From contig NC_071632.1 in assembly GCF_014839835.1 (NCBI RefSeq), positions 16,448,487 through 16,512,486 of the forward strand: a stretch of DNA of 64,000 bases. The letters are read 5' to 3'. The position numbers were made by a program, and so were the translations under genes. The notes beneath the pieces are model-generated. The model was not told the origin of the DNA. It saw only the letters and a list, made by a program, of their open reading frames with translations, and did no database searches. This stretch comes from Dryobates pubescens. Taxonomy: Eukaryota; Chordata; Aves; Piciformes; Picidae. Within the stretch, counting starts at the first letter, position 1, and every line of letters starts with the position of its first letter. This document shows positions 48,503 to 57,998 of this stretch, one piece after another.

Positions 48503-49739
48503 AGAAGATCCACCCACCACACATAGCAACAAGTAATATCACTGCTATAATATCAATAAATAAGGTACTTCAAGGTTTCCACCTTCTTTACCAGCAAGCA
48601 TTTAACATCAGGTTTATTGCTTAATGTCATACCTGCCAGGGGCTTCAAATGTACTAGTGAAAGGGCTAATTTATACCTGATGACCATGAAATGTGGAGTG
48701 AGGAGAGAAGGGATGGAGAATTGTATCCTAAGCAATGCAACTCAAGCAAGGACCAGTAAAAAGGGGCACGAGCAGCAGGCTCAATGGGTATGGCCTCAGA
48801 TGAGATGTCTCAGCTTTATTCTTTTCCTCATTTAGCATGATTTTCTCACAAAGTAGCCATTTCCACAGAAAGGATCCAAGGTCACAGTTCCACTGTATCA
48901 GAGCTGACCCTGAACAGAGGCAGCTGAACACCCAGGGCTCTGAGAACAGGGTTACAGCACCTGCTGCTGCACTCAGGATACTTGCCAAGCGGGGTTTGCC
49001 AGTAACGATTCAGCTGATGTTACTCTGGCCAGGGTCCTTCTAGTTCGTGTGTATCCAATGAGCCCAAGAGCACTGCCCTTCCTTCCAGATCTTCTTGTAC
49101 TCATTTCAGACCAGAGTTCCCATCCCAGGCTCTTCTGTCCCTGTCCAGTGGTGCTGATATTGGTTTTCCTCCTGAATAAGAGCACACCTGAAGCTTCTTA
49201 GCTAGAGGAATTCTGGTCTTCAGTCCAAAATTGCTTTCTGTACCTCCAAGTGCACATGTTCCTCAACTGCTGTCTTCTCAGATGCTTTTGTTGGTTTGGC
49301 TGAAATACCAGGCACTGCGAACATGCTTAACTGAAACTAATCTAGATGGGCATCTCCTCCAGCCAGTTGTAGGCTATTTATCTTGTTCTGTTTCCTTATT
49401 ATTTAAGGTCAAAGAGAACTTTTCCAGTAAACACACTGGGTGAGATTCTGATGTCATTAATAGTAAGCTTTTCCATTCGTTTCAGGGGAGTTAGGAGTCC
49501 CAGTGTTTGCAAAGCTTCATGGCCTGTTTTTGTTCTGAAGCATACACTTTATTCCCTTGTAGAAAAATCACACCCATAACTCCTCAAGAGTTATGAAATC
49601 TGTGGGTTCCAATAAACTGCTTTCTAGCACAACAGTTACTTAACTGAAACAAGAGCCTGAATTATGTACTGAGTGTTCTGCAGAGATCAAGCAGCTCTGC
49701 TGCTAAAAGTAAATAAATAGGGCAGCATTTCTCCAGACT

Positions 49740-50070
49740 TGCTCTCTGGGTTCTGTGCTGTGCATAAATAAGTTGAATTATTGATGTTTTGCTCCTTTCC
49801 CGAGGTTTTCAATGTAGTCAAATAAATATTGAGAAATCACAGTGTGGAACTACAACTGAACACTCCGAACACTCTGGTCTTGAGCTATCAAGACATTTAA
49901 TTGCACGCATCTTCTGCACGAATATGTATGCTTAATGACTTTAATAGAGCTATATGACTGCTCAAAACTAATCATCACTCATTAAACATATTCAAGTGGG
50001 CAACATGTTTTGCTACTCAAAGGAGCCCTTTGATTTGATTAGCAGTGTTTTGAATAATTAAGAGCTGACT
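49740..50070. other. AT-rich unique block, possible conserved non-coding element
   Basis: About 330 bases without CR1, dense in TAAT/ATTA and TTTAAT cores (for example caagacatttaattgcacgc and cttaatgactttaat). No coding or RNA signal was seen. A candidate enhancer only. Confidence 0.3.
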
Positions 50071-50323
50071 AAGCCAAGTTCTTCATATAGCACTGAGGAA
50101 ACTCTGTCAGGTGACAGCACCCAGCTGTACAAGGCTGTTCCTGGGAATTGTGTCTTTGCCTGTAACATGGGAGATGGTTTTCATTTTGTGCCTTCTGTGC
50201 TCAATGTTCAGGCAAGCTGAGAAGTTTTTACAGGTGTTTCAATTATAAGAGCTTTTGATTTGTATATCCCATCTAGTTTGTCAGTAGCATGTTACCATAA
50301 TATAAACATTCTTTGGCCACAAC

Positions 50324-50642
50324 AGCCCCAGGCAGTGCTACAGGCTGGGGTCAGAGTGGCTGGAGAGCAGCCAGGCAGAAAGGGACCTGGGGGTACTGGT
50401 AGACAGTAGGCTGAATCTGAGCCAGCAGTGTGCCCAGGTGGCCAAGAAGGCCAATGGCATCCTGGTCTGTATCAGGAGCGATGTGGCCAGCAGGAGCAGG
50501 GGGGTCATTCTGCCCCTGTATTCAGCACTGGTTAGGCCAGTGCACCTTGAGTCCTGTGTTCAGTTCTGGGCCACTCAGTTTAGGAAAGATGTTGAGATGC
50601 TGGAATGTGTCCAGAGAAGGGCAACAAAGCCAGGTTGCTGAG
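50324..50642 (+). mobile_element. Internal CR1 fragment lacking its 3' end
   Basis: The frame 50438-50641 reads [20 protein letters not shown] and [20 protein letters not shown], then VQRRATK. It stops abruptly before the usual 3' part, which is unusual because CR1 copies normally keep the 3' end. Confidence 0.9.
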
Positions 50643-51204
50643 TTGGTAGAGACTTGTCTCTAATCTGTGTGGGTGGAACGAGAGTGAAGCCAGCCCCCCA
50701 GGCTCCTACTACCCACCCTGGTGAAGGCAGCTCCCTGGGAGAAGGAAACACCTTTTTCAGAGCCTGTTCATTCTATCTTTGGTTTGGTTTGGTTTTGGTT
50801 TTACTTTTTATATGTATCTAATATAATCTCTACAAAAAAGGCAAGAGTGCCTTCTGTCTGAATAGAGAAACCCTTCTTTGCCTACTGTAAAACCATTCTT
50901 GTGCTATCTGTTGGCATCTGTTGGATCCATCTGTCAAATAACCAACAAAAGAACTTTCTCAGCTAAAAGCCTGGCCAAAGAAATTTTTACAATCAGCATG
51001 GTGGGGGTAATGTGGTAGCCCAGCTACTGAGAGCAGGGCAGAGACTCTTTCAGATACACTGCTGGGGAGGAGCCATAAGAACAGCATGGTTAAAGCAATG
51101 ATGGTGTCAAGCAGAAGGATGACAGGCCAAGTAGGATCAGCAGCATGGTAGCCGTGTTTCCTGCTCTTCACCATGGCCTGTGCTCTTTTCTACTGGGAGG
51201 GTGC

Positions 51205-51378
51205 CTGAGCACTGGGCACAGGTTGCCCAGGGCAGTTGTGGAGTTTCTGTCCTGGGAGATACTAAAAACTGTCTGGACCTAGCCCTGGGCAACCAGCTCT
51301 CAATGGCTCTGCTTGAGCAGGGGAATTGGACCAGATGACCTCCAGGCTTCCAGACTCCACCATTCTGTAATTTTGGGA
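51205..51378 (+). mobile_element. Old CR1 3'-end fragment
   Basis: It contains gcacaggttgcccagggcag, tgcttgagcaggggaattgg and ccagatgacctccagg, matching a diverged CR1 3' end. Confidence 0.82.
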
Positions 51379-52016
51379 CCTTTCCAGTTTCTCAGAGGTA
51401 GCCCAAGTTTCTTCCAGCTGCAGCATCCCTCTTAGTCATAGCCCAGCTCCCTACCTCCCCGCTGGCCACTGAGAGCCAGCACTTTGGGTCGGGACGAGGA
51501 AAAGTTATTCAGCAGGGAAGAGAAAACAGGAAATTATCTGAAAAAAGGTTCAACATGTCCAGCCAAGACTGAACCACTCTGAGTGGTTACCCTTCTCCCT
51601 GTTTGCTATAGCTCTTTTTAGCTAGTTGACAAAGATCATGTTGCATGGAGTGGCAGACAGCTGGACTGACAGATAAATGTCTTACAAGGGACTACAACAC
51701 TTGCATCAACCCTTGCTAGCCTGAAGTGTTGGCTTCTTGAGCCTGGGTTTGGCCTGCTTTGGTTTTGACATGATCTGGGAGCACTCCAAATTTATCAGGC
51801 TATTAATGAGGGTTTTTTTGCTTCATGGCCCTGTGGGAACTGTGCAGTCTGGAGCTGTTTGTTTAACCTTGAGCTCTGCCTTGAAGAGTTCACTGTTACC
51901 ACCTTCTTGTTTTTTTTCCATATAGGGAAAGTTTTTGATCAGTTTAATAAGTTAGGAATGTAGATAAATAGTATTGATCACCAATTTAGACACAGCTTCT
52001 TATCAGGTATTTTAGC

Positions 52017-52024
52017 ATAAAAAG
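52017..52024 (+). promoter_or_regulatory. TATA box of the elastase-like gene
   Basis: ATAAAAAG lies about 50 bases before the candidate start ATG at 52075. That would place transcription start near 52048 with a leader of about 27 bases. A TATA box and a very short leader are typical of pancreatic protease genes. A TTATCA (GATA-type) site lies just upstream near 52000. Confidence 0.6.
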
Positions 52025-52074
52025 ACTCTTTTTTTGGGGGGAGGGGAGGTAAAATGCTACCACTTCACCTAAAG

Positions 52075-55000
52075 ATGTTTCAGTTTCTGGTTTTTCTTCG
52101 TTGCCTGGGTGAGTTGCAGCTGAAATATTTGAGATGGGGAAGAATGAACCTCTCAGCTTCTATGTGGTGCAGATTAGATCTGACCCATAATTTTTTTCTC
52201 TATAGTTACTGCCCTAGGGCAAAACCTAATGTGGACACAACTGGAAGCTTTTGTCTGTGTTGTGAGAACAAGATCTCCATGAGAAATATCTGGTAGTTCT
52301 CTGAGGGAGGGGAGTGGAAACCTCAACCCTGAAAGAAAGGCGATTTAGGTTGGTGCACAACCACCTGGCAGTTAGGGTGGGGTTGGAGGGAGTATGGGAA
52401 ACAAGTCAGTTTATGTGAGAGCTTTTGCTGGTATTTTTCAGCCATGGAGATTCTTAAAGACAGCCTCCAGGATGAAGAGCAATCACAGTGTCACCACATG
52501 CAAGTCTCAATCACTGGCTTTTTCAGGCTTGCTTAGCTGGCTGCCCTGCACAGCACAAGGCTGTCGGTGGCAGTAACCCCCAGTGACTGGTGCTCTTTAG
52601 GAATCCACATGACAAACTGTGCACCTTTTCTTTTTTTTTCCATGTGGTTAGGGGCAATCTCTGGAAGTCCCTAAGGGATGTTCTTCAGAAGGATGTACTG
52701 ACGGGACGAGTAATTGGAGGCCAGGAGGCCAAACCACGCAGCTGGAAGTGGCAGGTAATTCTGGCATCTTATACTGACAGCTTTCACTGTCCAAAGCCAC
52801 ACACATCATTCCTGCAGAGGCACAGCATGGCTTGGATGTGAAATATGTGTTGTTTGATGCAGGTATCGCTTCAGATTGCCTACAGTGACTCCCCAGGGTA
52901 CTACGCTCACATTTGTGGTGGAACCCTTATCAGTGGCCAATGGGTCCTGACTGCAGCCCATTGCCTCAGCATGTGAGTAGGACAAAAAGCACCAATAGTT
53001 CTGTTCTATTCCTCATTCTTGCTGCAGATGGGAGCCAGACCCTTCTCATCCTCTGAGCTCCCCTTCTGGTACCAATCCTTGCACAGCTGGACACTTCGCT
53101 GCACACTTAATCAAGGGAACTGGAAAACTCTGTTTGCTTTAGCCTTGATTTTACATATTAATTGCTGACTTCCTGGGAGTGGAAATCAAGCTGATTGCTG
53201 ATTTGCATAAGAGGAGGTGTATTTGCATGAGCGTGAACATTTGCATGTTGAGGAACCTCCACAGAGCTGGAAAGACTGAACAAAAGGCATTTCCTCACTC
53301 ACAATTTGCTCTGCAGCGTGTCCAGTGTGCACCACCCAAACAACAGTGTGCCACCAGCAAGCCAACTCTCCTCTTTAATTACTTATGCCTTTGGTGCTTA
53401 CAGTGAAGTGTAACAAGCTGATCCTTAACCTGTTTCAGACAGAGGCAAAGATGCAAAAGGAATGTTCTTGTTCAAGACCAAGCTCAGCACTGTTTGCTGA
53501 TGCTGCACCTTCGCTCACTTCCCCAGCAAACTGCAGGCAGCATTCACCTAATTCATAAGAGCATTTATGGACTCCTGGAATCCTAGGATCACTCAGATTG
53601 GAAAAGACCATTGAGTTCATCAAGTTCAGTCCATCGAAAATCCTCTGGTGGAAGATGGAATGATTACACTGGTGCAAGGTCTCAGTGGTGCAGGAATTAC
53701 ACTGCAGAGCTAGCAGTGGGGAGTAGGTTTTTTTGCAACCCATTTACATTTCATTTATATTCATCACATATTCTGTGATTCATTTTCAGGCCACCAGGAA
53801 CAAACTATCGAGTGGCTCTGGGTGAGCACAGTCTCTCGGAGGAGGAGGGCACCGAGTACTATATTGATGTGGATAGAATCTTCATTCATGATGGCTGGAA
53901 TCCCAGTGAGATTGACAATGGGTAATTATTCTGAAGGGCTGAAGGATACTTGGCACCCTGCCACACTAGCATTTATGAGTATATTCAGCCCGGTCCCCAG
54001 TGAGGATGGATTTGTGGGAAGCACTGCAAGATGATGCAGTGGAGATTTCCCAGATGGCCATGGCTTATGGAAGTGTTACAGGGTGTCTGTGTGGGTGACC
54101 TCAGCCCTGTTTTGCCCAAGATGGGGGAACAAGAGGGCTCGCAGATGGAGCCGGGATATGCAGCAGATTCCAAAGCTTGCCAGCAGTCACATCACTGTTT
54201 GCATCTGCTAAAGCTGCCAGCAAGGAAATGCTGAAGGACTGTCCTAAATCAGAGGCGTGCCTGCCCACCCAGAGTCCACTGAAATTCACCTTGAGGCTGG
54301 TGAATTTCTCTCCTGTAAGGGAGAAAGAGATTTTGGGGTTGGGGGTGGTAGTGGCGAACCCTTTGGCAGTCCAGACCATGGCCTCTTCTCTCTTAATTGC
54401 TCTCATTTTCCTGTGATAGCCATAAGGAATAATTAATGATGTTTGCAGTGTGCTTGTCTATCCTTGCCAGAGGCTAGAGACCTGTATAAGGGATGAGATA
54501 TGAGTGAGGAATATCTGCTTTATGACTAATTGAGGATTTTCAGTAAAGACTCTTTTACCTGTATCTCATTTCAGCTATGACATTGCCCTGCTGCACCTCG
54601 AATCTTCTGCCTATGCCAATGGGTTTGTTGAGATGGGAGTGCTTCCACCTCAAGGAGACATTTTGCCTGATTACTATCCCTGCTATGTGACTGGATGGGG
54701 GTTGGTTAGTGGTAAGCAAGGGGGAAGGAGGAGTTTTGAGGGTCCCTCCTGTTTTCAGAGGGGCTACTGTGCAGGTAAAGCTGCACAAGGCAGGGTGCAG
54801 GCTTCCTTCCTCAGCCACTGGAGCTCCTGGACCAAAGCCTCACCCTTTCTTTGCTAGCCGATGGCGTCAGTGCTGACAGACTGCAGGAGGTGATGCTGCC
54901 AGTGATTGGCTATGAGATCTGCTCCCAGGAGGACTGGTGGGGTTCTCAAGTAAAACCCACTATGATCTGTGCAGGTGGAGATGGCACAAGGGCTGGATGC

Positions 55001-56585
55001 AGTGTAAGAGCTGTTATTATCTGAGGACTTTCAAACTCCCCCCTTTTCTCTTTCCTTCCTATATGACCTTGCTATTGCTTCAGCTGGGATCTGTTTCTGC
55101 CATTTCTTCACCTGCTGCAATAGCTCTTCTGCAAATCCTGGTCCCTTTGCTGCCTTCTGCTGAATATCTAAACCAGAGTGCTCCACATCTCACCAACCAG
55201 CCAGCAGAGAGAAAACTCCCAAATCCTCAGAGTGCATCTTCTGATTTTGAGAGGAGATTTGCCCTGTATTCCAGCAGCATATCTCATTGACCAGATCCTG
55301 GGGGCTACTAGGTTGAGACTTAGACAGTTCTCTCTGCCCTCATCCAAAGGGTAAAGCTGTGTAAGACTTCCATCTTACCACTCTTTCAATGTTGCTGTCG
55401 TGTTTCATCATCAAGGAGACTTGATAGGGTGCTTGGTTGCATGGTTTAGTTGATTAGGTGGGTTGGATTGATTGATAGGTTGGACACGATGATCTTGAAG
55501 GTCTCTTTCAACCTGGTCTATTCTATTCTATTCTATTCTATTCTATTCTATTCTATTCTATTCTATTCTATTCTATTCTATTCTATTCTATTCTGGGCTA
55601 GGCAGTGCTCCCACACACAAGTCACTTTTCTTCTTCCCAGCCTCTCAGTTCTATCCAGTCATTCCTCAGGTGCTCAGATACTTTAGCTCAACATGTTCCA
55701 CTCCTTCCCCTGACCCAGGGGGACTCTGGGGGTCCTCTCAGCTGCTACAGAGATGATCACTGGGAAGTCCATGGGATTGTCAGTTTTGGGCTTGCTCCTT
55801 ACTGTAACATCTACAAGAAGCCGACAGTCTTCACACGTGTATCAGCCTACGTGGACTGGATCTACAGTGTAAGTCACTTAGTGCCTGCAAGGTAGCCTGC
55901 TACATCTCCCATGAGGACAAGAGAGCACCAGAGGAGTTGGAGTCTTTGATTTACTAAACCATTAGGAGTTGAACGGAGAGATCTAGGAAGGCCTAAATTC
56001 AGGATATTTGATGGTACTTCTGCTGTAGTCAAATAATTTTAAGGAAGGAGCTGCCACCTTGGAGTTGAAATGCTCTGCTGAGGCACATGGACAAAATTCA
56101 AGCCAAGCAGGAACTGTCCAAACAGTGACCATTACCATTCACCCAGACAAAACCTTACTGCAGAAAAGCATTAGCTGCTGCTAAGGGCAAATGCAGCAAA
56201 CATAAAGCATCTCTGCAGATGCTGCACTGTGCACTCTCAGCTTTACATCTGGTAATGAGCAATGAGCTTTTTGCTCCTAGAAATGATGCCTGGCACAAGG
56301 AACAGCCATTTCCCAGGCACAGGGCATGGCTTTGTGAAAATGCTGCTGTAAAATACAGGGCCTGCTGGAAAGACAAGTGGGGAGAGGTATTTTAAATCAC
56401 TGCAAGGAAGAAGGAGGCTATAAAGCTTTGTGGGTGAGAACAGGTTGCTAGAGCAGTCCCCTGTCCCAGCTGGAAAGAAGCCCTTCTTCAGACCACTTTC
56501 ATGGGATGGAGACGTGTTATTCTCACTCTCTACTGAATTAACCTCTTTTGTTTTCCAGACTATGGAGGAAAATGGGGGTTTCTAG
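52075..56585 (+). CDS. Chymotrypsin-like elastase (elastase-1-like), secreted S1 serine protease zymogen, 8 exons
   Basis: Exons: candidate 1 52075-52108; 2 52652-52754; 3 52863-52972; 4 53790-53921; 5 54575-54711; 6 54858-55003; 7 55719-55868; 8 56559-56585. Exons 2-8 join cleanly (267 codons). Candidate exon 1 encodes [11 protein letters not shown] plus one base, close to the known rat elastase-1 signal peptide start MLRFLVFASLVL. The zymogen is cut at TGR|VIGG, leaving about 248 residues. The triad is present: His57 in TAAHC, Asp102 in GYDIALL, Ser195 in GDSGGPL. Eight cysteines fit the 42-58, 136-201, 168-182 and 191-220 bonds. The propeptide Cys1 partner is absent, as in elastase 1. By the usual numbering the S1 pocket has Ala189, Gly216 and Thr226, unlike Val216 of CELA1. 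Exon 1 and exon 2 phases differ by one base. It could be named CELA1-like or another bird elastase; I leave the symbol blank. Confidence 0.88.
53572..53640 (-). mobile_element. Short CR1 3'-end remnant in elastase intron 3
   Basis: The string ctcagattggaaaagaccat and the following gagttcatcaagttcag match the reverse complement of a CR1 3' end. It is short and diverged. Confidence 0.55.
55415..55518 (+). mobile_element. CR1 3'-end fragment in elastase intron 6
   Basis: It starts agacttgatagggtgcttgg and continues through ggttggacacgatgatcttg to ttcaacctggtc, then the TTCTA array. About 100 bases remain. Confidence 0.92.
55517..55594 (+). repeat. (TTCTA)n microsatellite, about 15 units, at a CR1 tail
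   Basis: A pure TTCTA array directly follows the CR1 3' end inside intron 6. It lies about 125 bases before exon 7, the exon with the catalytic serine. Confidence 0.96.
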
Positions 56586-56700
56586 AGAAGAATCAACTGG
56601 TGCTCAAATATGAGAAGGGCTAGAATGAAGAAGCATTTCTGCTCCTCAACACTTCTTTCATCTCTTTCGGCTGTTAGTTGCAAGGTTTGGCCAAGAGTGT

Positions 56701-56706
56701 AATAAA
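56701..56706 (+). other. Poly(A) signal of the elastase-like gene
   Basis: AATAAA sits 116 bases after the stop codon (56583-56585), giving a short 3' UTR as usual for pancreatic proteases. Confidence 0.8.
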
Positions 56707-57009
56707 TTATCAGTGACTGCAACCAATGATCCATTGCTGTGTTTGTACTAGTGCAGACCCAGGCACCAGGGAAGGAGGCTGCAGCAAGTGACACAGCCTG
56801 TCATGACAATACAAAGTGATGACCCTGTCCTTTACCTGGGGCTCAGTTGAAGGCAGCAAGCACAACTCTTTAGGACTATCATTTTGGCACCAAAACCACC
56901 AGAAAATCACCACAATGAGGTTTTCTACTGAGGGATCCCATAGGGATAAACCCACCAGCAGCAGGGGTGGTCAGCAGAGCAATGATGTGACATTTCTGGG
57001 CATGAGTAT

Positions 57010-57185
57010 GAACTGGGGGAAGAGTGGCTGGAGGACAGACCTGCAGAAAAGGTTCTAGAGGTGCTAGTTGACAGGAGTCTTAATGTGACCTGGCAGCCAA
57101 GAGGGTAAACTGCATCTTGAGGTACATCAAACACAGCATGACCAGTTAGAAGATGTGATTTTTCTGCTGTATTCAGTGTAAATGT
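57010..57185 (+). mobile_element. Old internal CR1 fragment
   Basis: gaagagtggctggaggacag, gaggtgctagttgacaggag and ggcagccaagagggtaaact correspond to the CR1 segment coding for EWLESS...LGVLVDSR. It is strongly diverged. Confidence 0.7.
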
Positions 57186-57189
57186 GGCC

Positions 57190-57690
57190 TCAAATTTATT
57201 GAGTCCAACCATGGACCCTACTCTACTAAGTCTACCACTAAGTCACATCCCCAAGCACTACATCTACACACCTTTGAAACACATCCAGGGTTGCTCACTC
57301 AACCACTGCCCTGTGCAGCCTGTTCCAATGCCTGACAACCTTTTCAGTGAAAAAAAAATGGTAATGTCCAGCCTAAACCTCCCCTGGTGCAGTTTGAGAC
57401 CATTCCACTAGTCACTTGAGAGAAGAAGCAGCACCCACCTCACAACAACCTCCATTCAGGTAGTTGTAGAGAGTGACACGTGATAAGGTCTCTCCTCAGC
57501 CTCCTTTTCTCCAGACTCAACAACTCCAGTTGCCTCAGCTGCTTCTCACAAACCCTGTTCTTTAGGCCCTTCACCAGCTTAGTTGCTCTTCTCTGGACCT
57601 GCTCCAGCACCTTGACATCTTTCTTTTATCGAGGTGCCCAAAACTGAACACAATACTCGAAGTGTGGCCTCACCAATGCAACGCAATGCA
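57190..57690 (-). mobile_element. CR1 fragment, old, opposite orientation
   Basis: Reverse complement of CR1: gcctaaacctcccctggtgc, caggtagttgtagagagtga, cttctctggacctgctccag, and cgaagtgtggcctcaccaat. The 3' end near 57190-57290 is diverged. Confidence 0.85.
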
Positions 57691-57986
57691 GGATTTTTGC
57701 CACCCCCACCCCCCCCACCTTTTTTCTTTGGCAATGCCCTCTCCTTCTTCCCAAAAGCCACTAGAGGGCATTGACAAACCAAAGCAATATGCAATCCGCT
57801 TGTCGACAGCGAATAAAGAGGTCTTCTGGGCCAAGAATGATAAAATGGCACCCTTGCACTCTGTCCTTGGTGTTTGCTCATAGACACACAGATAAGCTGT
57901 GACACACAGGAGCTGCTTTGCACTGCTGTTACCCAGAGGTCTGACTTGCAAACAGATAAATCTTCCTTATTGCAGCAAGTGCAACC

Positions 57987-57998
57987 GAAAACGAAACC
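57987..57998 (+). promoter_or_regulatory. ISRE/IRF-like motif
   Basis: GAAAACGAAACC fits the GAAANNGAAA core bound by IRF factors. It lies about 1.3 kb downstream of the elastase poly(A) signal in unique sequence. Motif evidence only. Confidence 0.35.

Larger units (their letters stand above)
36560..52050. other. Gene-poor, CR1-rich block between GORASP1 and the elastase gene
   Basis: About 15.5 kb without a supportable exon. It holds the CR1 fragments and pentanucleotide arrays listed separately, plus unique AT-rich sequence. No TTC21A tetratricopeptide exon was recognised on either strand, and no RNA gene was seen. Confidence 0.7.

Noticed and set aside
50643-50830. Possible LTR-type fragment after the truncated CR1
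   Set aside because: No paired terminal repeat, primer-binding site or internal gene could be seen.
52590-52651. Extension of elastase exon 2 upstream to a Met at 52590
   Set aside because: The segment is the polypyrimidine tract and acceptor of intron 1; the encoded residues resemble no protease leader.
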